A model generated the notes under the pieces. That model saw only the letters and a program-made list of their open reading frames with translations. It ran no database searches and had not been told where the DNA came from. This document shows positions 13,161 to 24,720 of a DNA stretch of 64,000 bases, piece after piece. How positions within the stretch are numbered: the stretch's first letter is position 1; the number at the start of each line of letters is the position of its first letter. The position numbers and the translations under genes are program-made. This stretch comes from Synchiropus splendidus (Eukaryota > Chordata > Actinopteri > Syngnathiformes > Callionymidae): the NCBI RefSeq assembly GCF_027744825.2, contig NC_071340.1:10924001-10988000 (forward strand). The letters are read 5' to 3'.

Positions 13161-14766
13161 AATTTAGTATGTGGCCAACAGTAATGAATTCTATCACTCT
13201 AGGGCTTTAATGACAAAAAAAAGATGATGAAATCAGGAAGTGCTGAAGGTCAATAGGTTATTTTCACCTCAAAATGTTTCCTCACATCATTTTCTCCATG
13301 TGCATTGTGACAAAAAACAGTTTACAGGGATTATAATGTAATTTCAAAATATTGTTTATCAATGGACAACTAGGAAATACTCCCAAGTCCCATAATGCAA
13401 CTGTGGAACAGTCAAGTATAAATTCCTCATTGAATAATTTAATAAATGATTATTGCCACATGATAAATATGAATTAAAAAAAAGAATAAATATTGTAACA
13501 TCACGATTCCTGTGATTTCTACCTTAAGAAGTACATTGAGACACTCAACTGCTCAGGCTCTACCTTCTTCTCTGAAATTGATTTTAGAGTTGGCAACGTG
13601 AGCAACCCTTGTACTGTGCAATCGATCACTGCCTTCTCCTCCAAAATTTTACGCCTCCGAATGTTTGACCCATCACACCCTCACAGTCAGGAGAGATTAA
13701 CTACAGGTGAGTCAGCGCTCACAGCCTCAGCGAGTGTTGCTGATGGAATCTCATCTGAAGAACAACGTGAAGTAGAGTTGTCCGTTTTAATATGAAATTC
13801 GCAGGATAAAGGACTTCCAGGAGGACCGGGCTGCTTGAGCAGAGCAGCTGGCAGGTGAAGAGTCTTGGCTGGAGTCTTTGGCAACACACTGGCTGCCAAA
13901 AAACCATCAAGGAAAACATTTTCTGGTTGACTACCAGCAAAATCAAAAAAGCTACACTCCACTGTGATGCTTAAATCAGAGTGGTTTATAAGAGAAGCAG
14001 ATCAATCGGAGAGGAGGCCGCATCCAGACCATCTCTCATGAAAGTCCATTTGCTGCAGACACAGTTTTTCGCCACATTCAGAGTCTCAGCAGGTGAGAGG
14101 AGGATAGTAAAAGAGAGCCCCACCAGAGCATAGCAGACCAAGGTGGCATGTACCCCATCAGTCAGTGTGCATCTCTGAGAATGTAAAACACGAACTCATA
14201 TCAAAACTCTGTATGAAGTCCCTCAAACACACATAGACTTTCAAATGATTTGAAGACTTAAAAACTAAATGCCATAGCGTATTCGTTTTGACTCCACTCT
14301 CTAAATTCTTTTCCACTTTTTTCTTTAGTTAGGCATTATTTGTCTGGTGCTTTCTATAATTTTCCAACCTGCTAAAGCTTCTATGAAAACCACTTGGATT
14401 GAAAATATTATGCACTTCCAAAGACTTTTCCTGACTAGCTGGAGGATTCTGGACTTCCTCTCGCAGTAAACAGATTTAGGCATCTTACTGGGTGAAATTT
14501 TATTGGAATACTTACCTGACTGCAGTACAGTCCAATAATGCATCAGCACACCGCCGGTCACTTTCGGGCTACAGACATTTCATTTTTTAGATGAAGTGAC
14601 AACAGGCAACAAGTAGCATCTGGAAGCCACGTTTCTCTGCATAGAGAAGCCTTATGTGATAGCAATAGATAAACTATTCGGGTCTTTCGAGGAGTTCTGA
14701 CTACAATTATTTGAAGATCATTAAGTCACAGCATTGTAGATTTTCACCTACATTGGAATATATCCC

Positions 14767-14768
<2 letters not shown>

Positions 14769-14825
<57 letters not shown>
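14769..14825. repeat. (AT)n microsatellite
   Basis: A pure alternating AT run of about 57 bases, followed by a mixed tacacgcatacaaacacat segment. The open frame crossing it is an artefact of the repeat. Confidence 0.97.
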
Positions 14826-14828
<3 letters not shown>

Positions 14829-16759
14829 GCATACAAACACATATAAATATTTACCTGCATTGTATATCCACTTCAGTATGTGCTGTCACACAAATTAAAA
14901 ATGTTTGCTTTCTTAAACAGTTTGTTTATGTTATATACTTAATGCAAGTTGTGTTTCATCCTTCAACGCAAACTGCTGACAAATATAGTATGAAGCGAGA
15001 AGACTAACTTCAGCTAACTTCACAGTCCAAAATGAGCGGGCACAGCAACAGTCAACAGCACAATGTTCTGCTTCTTTCATGTCATTTCTGAAAACTGTAT
15101 ACCGGTGTTGCCGTATGGCAATAATGCAGGTGTTGAGAAAGACTGGGTACTCAGTCCAACATTAGTTGTGAAGCAGTGGTAAGAGCCAAAGGAGGCGTCT
15201 TTGCCAAAAGCTCTCTGGTTTAATGGTCTCTGGGTAGTAGAAAGTGAAGAAGTTTGGGAATGGTGGAATTGCTGCAGTCATAAAGATAGCTTCTGTGTGT
15301 GTGTGTTTAAGAGCTGGAAGGTAATTGTTGAGAGTGCTGTGGTTGCAAACTGGATAGTGGTGTTTGAGAGTGTGTGGTTTCTGTTGGGCGGTGTGTTTTC
15401 ACAAAACGCTGGGGCAGCACCCAAGGGCCACTTCTCATCCAATAAAGGCGTTTATGCTTGTCATTATCATCTATCACATAACTTGTTTGATTCCATCACA
15501 AGCAAAGCGGTGGAAACAGAAAGTACAGAGGCGAAAGCAGCCCATCTGTCTTATCCCTTGTTCCATCACCCATTTCCATCCTTTAAGATTGATAAAAGCC
15601 TGATGTCCTCACCAACACAAGCACAGCATGTAAGAACAGAACCTGAAAACCACTGCTGAGCACAGAGAAGCAGAAGAAATATCAATAAGCGTCCATCATC
15701 AGGTCCATTGGCCAAAATTCATTTCCACATGTGACATAGAAACACCACTATTTTGAAACTACAGATAAAACATTACCAAAACAGCTCTAATGGAATTTCC
15801 CTTGTAAATATAAGGCATCCTGCTTAAAACAGTTTTCTGGTAGTGAACTGAGATACCTTCGGACAGGAATATAATAATGATAAAACACTCACTTGAACAA
15901 AAAAAAAAAACACTATATATGAGTGAATGTAAAGAATGCTTCTAAAAGCAGCTCCAATCCAGCTTAAAGTGTTTAGCTTTATTCATACAGTATATCAACA
16001 TGGCTAAGAGAAGTTCGCATCAACCTAGTTTCCTATGAAAAGAAATCATGTCCACATAAGCATCCTCAGTGGAAGACACTGCAGAGGATTCATCACAACA
16101 CACAACACCAGAGGTAGAGGCTCATAAACTGATGCTCACTTTCAGATACACGACTCATTTCCTTTTCTTTTAAAGAGCTCAGATGGGCTGTGTTGACAGC
16201 AGGGACCGGTGATCCAGCAAAACCTTATATTAAGAGTTATCATCCCCAGTAATATCCGAATGCCTGGAGACAAAAGCAACACTGAAAGCCATAAAGTTTT
16301 ACAACAGCGAGGGAGCGTCTCTTTACAGTTGTGCGTCTGTGCTGAGGCGCTGGTCGTGTGCACTAAGAGCAGGAAGGCTGGCTCAGAGCTGAGCAAGTGT
16401 ATTGATCAGAAAAGCAAAACGGAAGAAAGCTAATTTAAATTTAAAGATCCAGAGAGTCCAATATAGGAGAGTTTTACCATTATTGCTGTGCAATATTTCC
16501 GGGATTTACAGTTATCACTGCAGTGTAGGGGAGTTTCACTTTATTATACCTAAGGTACTTTGAGGAGCCACCATCAATTGAACTGAGGTAGCCAAAGTCA
16601 ACTCAAAGAAGATGACGCATCTTTTGTCTGAGCTGAACTATCCACGAGATACAAATCAAACCCAAGTCATAGGATTTGAGGGTGACTGCTATATTTAACA
16701 CCATATTATTTATCTAATATTTATTTATTTTTGGACATATAGTTTTGCTTTTGGAAACC

Positions 16760-16839
16760 GGAGGCCTCAGACCGAAATTCCGTTGCCATAATATAGTGAT
16801 ATGTTTTTGTGCAATGACAATAAAGAAAGTCTAAGTCTA
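16760..16839 (+). mobile_element. 3' tail of a non-LTR retroelement (fragment)
   Basis: The segment reads tttgtgcaatgacaataaag and then enters a short repeated unit, aagtctaagtcta. A tgtgcaatgacaataaag sequence ending in a short tandem repeat is a familiar 3' end of fish non-LTR retrotransposons. The upstream accgaaattcc is also in keeping with such tails. Only the extreme 3' end is recognisable; no reverse-transcriptase sequence precedes it. Confidence 0.45.
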
Positions 16840-17199
16840 TTATGAAGCTGAATTAAAGATGCAGCACATATACAGGAGCTCACGCTTCACCTATTCAGAA
16901 GTCAGTATGACCCAGCATTGTGTTTTTCTTAGCGACAAAGGCTGTTCCATTTATGGGGTGTGACAAGACAGGGATGAGGGATAGAGCATTACAAGAAAAA
17001 TTGGATGAAGAGGAAGATGGAAGAGAGGGATGGTGGGTAATGATAGATTTGTTATCAACTCATGTTAGCATAACATAGCTCCAAGCCCTCAACGCATTGC
17101 TTCAGCAAGCTCGACTGAGTTCTTCATGCCTGTGACAAATAGTAGGTGCGACTTACGGCAAGGTGGCAGAAGAGGCCAAACAAGTGAGTGTGTTTTTGT

Positions 17200-17455
17200 G
17201 CGCGCGTGCCAGCATGCGAGGCGGAATACATGAGTATGAGAGCGATGTGATCTTATTAGAGGCCTGACAGGATGGGGCGCCGCGATGAGGGCTCTGAATC
17301 ACGACCATCCAATCAATCAGTCTAATTAACCAAGCTTTATGAACACTGGGCCAGGCCCAGCAAGAATGTGCCGACACACAGATTAATAATGACTACTGAA
17401 TACACTGCAACACATTCCATTATCAATCCGTCTTCATGCTTATCCTGCAGCTTCG
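17200..17455. promoter_or_regulatory. Candidate conserved non-coding element
   Basis: A compact block with more G+C than its surroundings, several CpG dinucleotides (ggggcgccgcgatg) and homeodomain-type motifs such as tctaattaacc and gattaataatgac. It contains no recognised repeat or splice-bounded coding frame. It is a good visual candidate for an enhancer, but this has not been shown. Confidence 0.27.
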
Positions 17456-20400
17456 CATAAAAAGTCCCTCTGTCAGGCGCAGAGGTATTTCCAGATTTGT
17501 AACAACTTTTGAAACTACATTAAATAATACCCAATGAATACTCATGGATTATAATACGTTTTTTAACACCAAATATATATATATATGAAATTGAGCTATT
17601 TCCGTCAGTGACATTTCCCTACTGAGTGGCATTTATAGAAAGGCTTCTCAAGACAATATTTTTCTATTACAACTCAAACTCCATCACAGAATAAAAAAAT
17701 AAAAAAAACGTTTTGGTCTTGTTTTCAAGCCAATTCAGATCATAATAACAGGAAATTAGGATTCTCCAGCAGAGGGAGTGTTTGTGTTGGTGTGTGTGTG
17801 TGGTTATAAAGACCTGCTGCTGCAACACTGACTTAACCACTTGACTACCCACGATGCCACAGCGTGGGCACCAAGCATTTTGTTGGCATAAACAAAACAG
17901 AGCATCTGTGACTCTTGCTCTGCTATTGGGGATTTGCTCTCAGCATTTTCCGCATCATCTTTACTGCCCTCTTAAATTTTCTCCGGCTAATTATCTTCCC
18001 AGGCGAATAAATGTTAAGTGAAATAAAGCAAGCATAAGGCCACAGTGTCTCAAAACCAGGCCGCAAATTGAGGCTTTTAAAAGACCAGTTTTTTTCAGGT
18101 TTTCCTCAATTAACAGATCAGTCCACCACTATTATAATATAAAAGTATTAAAATAGCTAGATGATGCAACCACTTTCCATAAAGCAGTTGAATGAGATTA
18201 GATCTTGATGTTTTCCAGCTACTTTTTTAGTAGCTTGTTTCATAACAAAGAATATTCACAATGCAGCCACCACCTTATTGTGCGGTGGTTCTGACAACTC
18301 GCGAGGTCCTCTACTAGTGCACTTCCTTCATTGCTCAAATTTTGAGGTAACAGCAGGACAGTGGGTCTTTGCGCATTGTCTATCATCCCCTTTGAAAAAG
18401 ACATTCCACAAGAACAGACAGAAAGCTGAACAAGAAGTCGCCCAGTTGATCTTTAGTGATGGGTTTCAACTCTTTGGCCGTCAAATGCATTTATAAGGAC
18501 TAGTGACGTACTCCTCCAAAACCAGGAATTTTAGAACTTTAAAAAGGTTCAAAAACAAGGCACTCAAATGGGCAACGCTTTGGGTGGCTTTGTGGCATAT
18601 CTCAAGCAACAAACTTGAACCTGAAACCAGTATGTTTTCTACTTGGACTACCAGCAGCACAAATGGAAAATAAGGACAACCAAACATCACTGTGGCTGAG
18701 AGAAAAAAAAAGTATTTTACTAAAGTGGATCTCTAAATAGGTACAATCAAAATAAACGTGAGAGTCTTTAGAGTGTAAGTATTGTCTTAATACTGTTACA
18801 CATTTTGGAAACTGTACAAGGTAGTTTTGTTGTAGGGGGTATGTTTTATTTTATCCATTTATTTTTTCTAAAAGTGTTCTTTAGGGGGAGTTGGGGTTCA
18901 CAAGATTCCAAGATTTACATGTATATTAAAAGGTACGCTAGAGGAAAAAACATACAGTGAGCTACTAATCTCTAAAATCTTTGGCATTAATGACATGCAG
19001 TGCTTTTCCCCCACTTTACAGGACAAACCAATAGATGTTCTCTTCTAGCTCATGGCTTCCATTTTACTCTCACATGCACTTTTTAAGCAATCCTGTCTCA
19101 CTCTGTCAATGTCATCGGTCTCGAAAAATGAAAGGACTGGAACGTGCATGGCTGATAACCAGAGTGATTGATCACCTCACTTGCCTGTATGCTCAACTGA
19201 AAATTACCTGTCATTTGTGCAATCGTTCCGTTTCACATGCTGACTTGTACAGATGTGACCGTGTAATTGTACACGTGTTGCCAGGCCCTGCAGACGCAAT
19301 AGCTTATGGAACGTTTCTAAATGTCGGCAAAAGCTTTGTTCTATTCCAGCTTCCCTTAGGATCAATGATACTTACACAAAGTGTTGGACCTGAATCACTA
19401 GCAACTGCAGTGAAAGTCAAAAGACTTACTTTTCTCTTTTGAAAGGCGAGTTGTTACATCTCATCATTAAACCCTCCGACTGTTCCCTCGAGGTGTCAAA
19501 TCCCAGTGTTGCAGAGCACATATCAATAGGTCTTTGTTGCTCATCAGAAGAATATCAGAGACAAATCGGAGGAAGGAAAAATCACACATTTCAGTACTCA
19601 GAAAGTGACAGCCGCCATTACACCTCATTTTAAGACTGTTCAAACACAACTATTGAGTTTTCAAACTGCTATCTTTTCCCCAGATCACGTGTTCACTCTG
19701 CGATGTCAACTTGCCATATTGGCTTTTGTGGCTTCGGACCATTTAGTGAATGGCTCTGACTGATATCTGGTGCTGAGCAGTTAAAAATGCAGTATGCTGC
19801 TATTGTATTGACTGTGGAGCAACAATAAAAGAAAAATACATTTTTGGAAGCGTAAATTAAGTATTCAAAAGACAAGCCATGAAGCAGCACTCAATAACTT
19901 TCCTTCAAAAGGAAAAGAAGTCTATGTTCTTCTCACCTTCTCAAAAGGAAGTCAGAAAAGATGGATTATTGGAAATGCTAGTTCTGAATTCATCGGGCGA
20001 CAGCATTGTGTCAATTTTCTTTCCTGTGGCTCTGCTGCTGAACAATAACAACACAAATTATTATTTTGCGCTGGACGTTAAAGCAAGTTTCAGTTTGGCA
20101 GAAGAGCTTCGTGCTCTGATTAATTCATGAGGCATCTTCTGTATACATCACGCTAAAATGAAGAACCAGAAGAACACGAATTAGGATTCAAGCATAAATC
20201 CAGTTTACATTGAAATGACAATGGCGAGAGATACTCGCCACATCATCGTCAACATTTTAATATTAATTAATATGACTTACTGTCTCTATGTTTCTCGACC
20301 CATAGTTATAATATCTACTTACAGAGAGTAAGGAGTAATTTGAGAGAGGGCCTGTAATGGGATTCACTCACAGAAGTGTTTTTTAGTTATGCAATATCAT

Positions 20401-22359
20401 CATGATCATCTATTGTTTTTTATTTTTTTTATAATATTTATAATCGTCCAATACACATGCAGATGCCGATGATGATAGGTAGTGGATAGTTACCCAACTT
20501 CACACAAGTAACTGCAGTGCACAACTTCTCCAGCTATCTAGTTCTTTATCTGAGACAAGCTAACTATATGGAACAGGGATTGACTTTTTAACACTTTACT
20601 AAGCCTTACTTACGGATCAGTTTTATGTCTGAAGTTAATGATGAAAAATGGGACTTAAAGAGGCGAACTTGACCACAGACCCAAACCAGGATGGCAGGTT
20701 ACTGTCGATGCTTGACACTACAGCTGTGGCCCGTATCGGATTGTTCGGCTCAGCAGTCCACAGAGAGCGCTCCCACCCCCGCTCTCATTGACTATTAAAG
20801 GTGTGGAGCGGATGCTGGCAACAGCTGAGAGGATGGCAGAAGTAACTACAAAGAGTTCTGGTTTATCTCTCAGGGAAAAGGCAGTTTAAGAAACCCTTTT
20901 CCGATGTGTGTGTCCGATGTTGCTATTTAAACTAGACATTGAGTGAGGTGTTTTGTTTCGTGTATAAGTTCTGCAATGGGATGGTCCCATTGTTATCACA
21001 ATACTAGCAGCATTTCTGACATGGATGCATATTTTAGCGACAGTTTCTATTAAACAAATACACATTTTATTCCCACATTTGGAAACAAATAATTAAGGGG
21101 ATAGTTCATGAAGCAAACATTAAAGATGCAGCTTGTTCATGGCTTTTGTTTGTGCCACAAGTGCATTAAAAGAAGTGGAAAATCACCAAATTTACATGGC
21201 ATAAGTAATTAGCATGCGTTCATTAACAAGGCGCAAATCACCGCAGAACCTCAGACACACTGTAGCAGTGATCCATTCAGGGGTACGCGTGGCTTGGATC
21301 CAGCTGATTAAGAAAACATCCAGCTGTGTGAAGTACAAGGTATTCTTGGTCTCTTTATTCCCTAAATCCTGCAGAGAATTTTAAAAGTCTAATTAGACGG
21401 TGGTCGGATTAATAACGATCCGGTCAGCTCTCTGTTGGTTACCAAAATGCTTCAAGCTAAGCAGAATAATCTGAAAAGAGCAGCATGAAACAGCAGGAGT
21501 GGAGAAGACGCAGAACGCAGGTGGAATGGTGCCTCGAAAATACAGGAGTGAGACCAGCATCGTAGGTCTGCTAGGGTTTGGGCAACTCTTCCGATGAGTA
21601 ATAGTGTAAGTTAATTTTTCCGACACAGCAAACAAAATATATTTCGTATATCTAAAATATTGACACCCACAAAACCTTAATATTCCCGCAACATGCCTGG
21701 TAAACGCAGGTTAACATAGGTGAAAAGATACATAGCCTTGGGTGTGATCCTCCAATTAGAAAACCCGGGTCTTTCCTACGTACTGCTTTCATGGACAAAC
21801 TTTGGTTTCCCAGAGATATTCTGATTTCCTCTCACAGCACAGAGCCAATGGTGACTTAAAATTGTCCATAGGTGCTGATGTCTCAAAAGGCAATGGTGAG
21901 TCTCTATTGTTACTGTAATGAATGAAATGGTTGTCTCTGCTACTGAGATGGCTGTTTTCACTTTTTGAACCAAAACTCCGTCTTCTCTGGGCGACCAAAT
22001 TTCATATAGTCTACCATGCAATTGTAAATAGATGATACCCAATTTAACATTTCACAGAAAATGAAGGTAGAAATCCATTAGTATATTAAAATCTGGTTAT
22101 TGGTTTGGGCCATTACAACCAGCGAGCTGTTGAGTGAAACTTCATAACTTCATATTTAAAATGGACTTCAATATATAAAGTGAAAAGACAATAAAAATAG
22201 TGAATTCTCGGCACACTGACATAAATGAAAAATTTAAGGTAATGGAATGAAGTCAAACTGAATCATGCCACTGACCTCATTTGAACCATTTCTGCTGTAG
22301 GTCTGTTTAATTCTGCACGTATGAAGAACAACAATTACTCCCAAGCTCTTGTCAGTGTC

Positions 22360-22650
22360 ATGGTAGGGCAGGAAGACTTGGAGCTTGCCTGAGGCTCGAG
22401 GCCCTCTCTGCCCTCACAGCCTTGGGGCATGAAGCATCTGCCTGTCAGGGCTTCATGATTAGAGCCACAGTAGGTTGTGGGGACATTTGACATCCTAAAT
22501 ACTCAGGCGCAGCACACACCTCACTATTCTGGAAGTTCTGTGAAGCGTCATGATGGCCGGGCAGGTGACAGTGCCCAGAGCGAGAAATTACAAAGCTGTT
22601 ACACGTTACGGGTCTGAGCCAGGCCCATTCAGTGTGCATTATTCATACTA
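22360..22650. promoter_or_regulatory. Candidate conserved non-coding element
   Basis: A GC-richer, non-repetitive block containing gcttcatgattagagcc and gtgcattattcatac, which look like composite homeobox/POU-type sites. No coding frame with splice signals was found. Assignment rests only on composition and motif density. Confidence 0.22.
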
Positions 22651-23943
22651 ATGGTGTGAAGTGTTGCTGGAAAGATCTATGTTTTAAAAGATATGGTGCC
22701 TCACCTCAAATGCCCCCTTTTGCTTTTTCTTTCCATCTGCCGAGTCAGCCTTACGGTTTCTTACTTCGAGATATTTTTGTAAACCACAATCATACTTGGG
22801 TAGAAAAGTCTGAAAAGTAGGCAGTTTTTTAGGTGCAGAGTAATTTCAGTTAAAATGGCCCATTTAAAAAATGTAAATAACTTTAAACAGCGACTCATAA
22901 AATCCTATCTAAAAGCAAAGGAAGCACTCAGATTTTCCACTCAATCCTCAATAGGTAAGACCATCATTTCAAACATGATAAGCGGCTGACAAGGGGAACA
23001 ATTATCTTTCCCATTACCGATGAACTTGACAATTAATATCCAGGGACCAGACCCATTAGTTGGAACAGTATCTGAGTCGATTTTGTTTGCACATGTATCT
23101 GTGTGGAAGCGTCTGACATGGAAGAGGAGAGATAAAACGGAGGGCTAATTAATTCTTGGCTATGGTTATGGGTCAAAGCCAAATCTTTACTCACTGCCAT
23201 AATACCCATGTCAATGCTAATTCTACAGGGGCTGGAGTCATGTATGCATAATAAATGCACCTGTATAACAAGGCCACACTACTAGATCCTCGCTGAATGG
23301 AGAAGTCCGAAGCTGACCTTTAGTGTTATGTTTTCCTAGTTACGCTGCCCAATCACGAGATCCCCGAGGTTCCTGTAAAGGTCGTTTAAACAATCGCCTT
23401 TCCCCAGGGTGGCCAGGAACACCAAGAGACAGGACGGAGAAAGATTGGCCAAGCCAACCAGGGCATTGAATGAGTCAAGCACAATGAGAATAAAATGATC
23501 CCAGTTTTAACGGGAAAATCCTTCCCTGTATATGGATGGAGTACAGTGACCTGGAAAATTGTTCTTCCCTAGATGTATTGACTCAGCAATTATGTATATG
23601 GCTTTTAATTGTTTACAGAGCTTTTATTTGTATGATATACATTTTTTAATATGATCTAGTAAAGGATATACAGGGTACATTTAAGGTCCGATAGCGTTGC
23701 TATTTTGGGTCTGTGACACCTCAACACGTACTGTATATAAGGATAAAATACCATCAAAGTATGGTGTTAATACATAACGCACCTACAGTCAACTATTTTT
23801 TTCTGTTTAAATCTTCAGGTTCCAACTGAGTTACAAAAGGCAGCGAGGCAATACTCATGTGCATGAGTGTGAATGGTATGTGAGTGACCCTGCAATGACT
23901 GCGGTTGTGCAGAGAAAAAGATTCACTGTTAGAAAGGTTCCAG

Positions 23944-24720
23944 TGTGAGGTTTTACCCTTTTATTCAGTATGGGTGAGTGCTGTTCCTTTAACAGTTTTG
24001 GTTGGGAGGAGCGTCGCGCAATCTACTGACGTTGCGATCGCGTAACTCATTCTTTTGCTGGAAGTTGTTGGGTGGAGTGGATGTGTCAGGGTGCGTTCTT
24101 GACTAACGTAAGTTTCATTCAGGATATTCCTACAAGTGTTCGCTGCACATTTGTGTTATTTGCTGTTTCAGTGCTAAGAGTGGGGCCGGCAGTTCGTACG
24201 TGGAGCGTAGTGTTGCGCTGTCTCCGACGTGGTATGGGCCCAGTTATCTACCTCGCAGTGTAGACGGACTCGCTGCAGTGGATCCTTTGATTTTAAATTG
24301 AGTTCATTTCAGTCTGTTTTTTCCCCATGTTTGGGATGTTTGCATTATTTAATTGTGGATGTGTTTACCGTTTATTAATAGTTCGTTGGTTGAATTGTAG
24401 CCTTAATATTGATGTTAAGACTCATTCTTTGTACATATTGTGTATTTATGTATATTCATTGTTGATGGTTCTTCTCTTGCAGAACCACCCACACACCTAA
24501 TTGCATCCACATCCACATCCTTCTAAAGATCAGTGTTAATACTTTGTACTGCGCCTCCAGTAAAGGATTTGAACCGGACCTCCATCTCCATTCATTGTGT
24601 TCTGACCAACACACGAGAGCGACCAGAACTACCTACATCAGAACCAGCACCTCTACAGTCCCCTGAAGAGTTTCTCCACAATATTCACCTTATCAGATCA
24701 GGTTAACGTCAAAGACCTGT
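23944..24720 (+). other. CpG-rich segment with splice-like signals; possible LTR or non-coding transcript
   Basis: Bases about 24005-24050 are rich in CpG (gagcgtcgcgcaatc, gttgcgatcgcgtaac), unusual for this window. A good donor, aac/gtaagt, occurs at about 24108, and an acceptor preceded by ttcttctcttgcag ends at about 24481. The last 240 bases are C/A-rich and contain an agtaaaggatttgaacc segment resembling the R-U5 part of retroviral-type LTRs. No open frame of note is present. It could be a decayed LTR of a Gypsy- or BEL-like element with its leader, or a spliced non-coding RNA with a CpG-rich promoter. No target-site duplication could be fixed. Confidence 0.3.

Larger units (their letters stand above)
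10489..23940 (-). other. Probable FBXL17 intron upstream of the exon; no gene seen
   Basis: This stretch lies 5' of the FBXL17 exon on its coding strand and starts with a usable acceptor at 10489-10490. No preceding FBXL17 exon was found here. It contains short ATT repeats near 11.32 kb, the 43-bp tandem duplication at 12.25 kb, the (AT)n tract at 14.77 kb, a retroelement tail at 16.8 kb and several CNE-like blocks. Long open frames at 15201-15659 and 19035-19442 are judged to be chance. The right-hand limit is arbitrary; the intron may extend much further. Confidence 0.5.

Noticed and set aside
13687..13962. Minus-strand frame with a proline/leucine-rich stretch (LLKQPGPPGSPL)
   Set aside because: Looked coding at first, but no usable acceptor and donor pair bounds it and no family is recognisable.
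15201..15659. 152-codon plus-strand open frame, the longest in the window
   Set aside because: The sequence is T/G-rich with a GT run at 15296-15306, and the peptide is low in recognisable domains. There are no supporting splice or promoter signals, so it is probably a compositional accident.
19035..19442. 135-codon plus-strand open frame
   Set aside because: No recognised domain, no gene-like codon use, and no convincing splice context.
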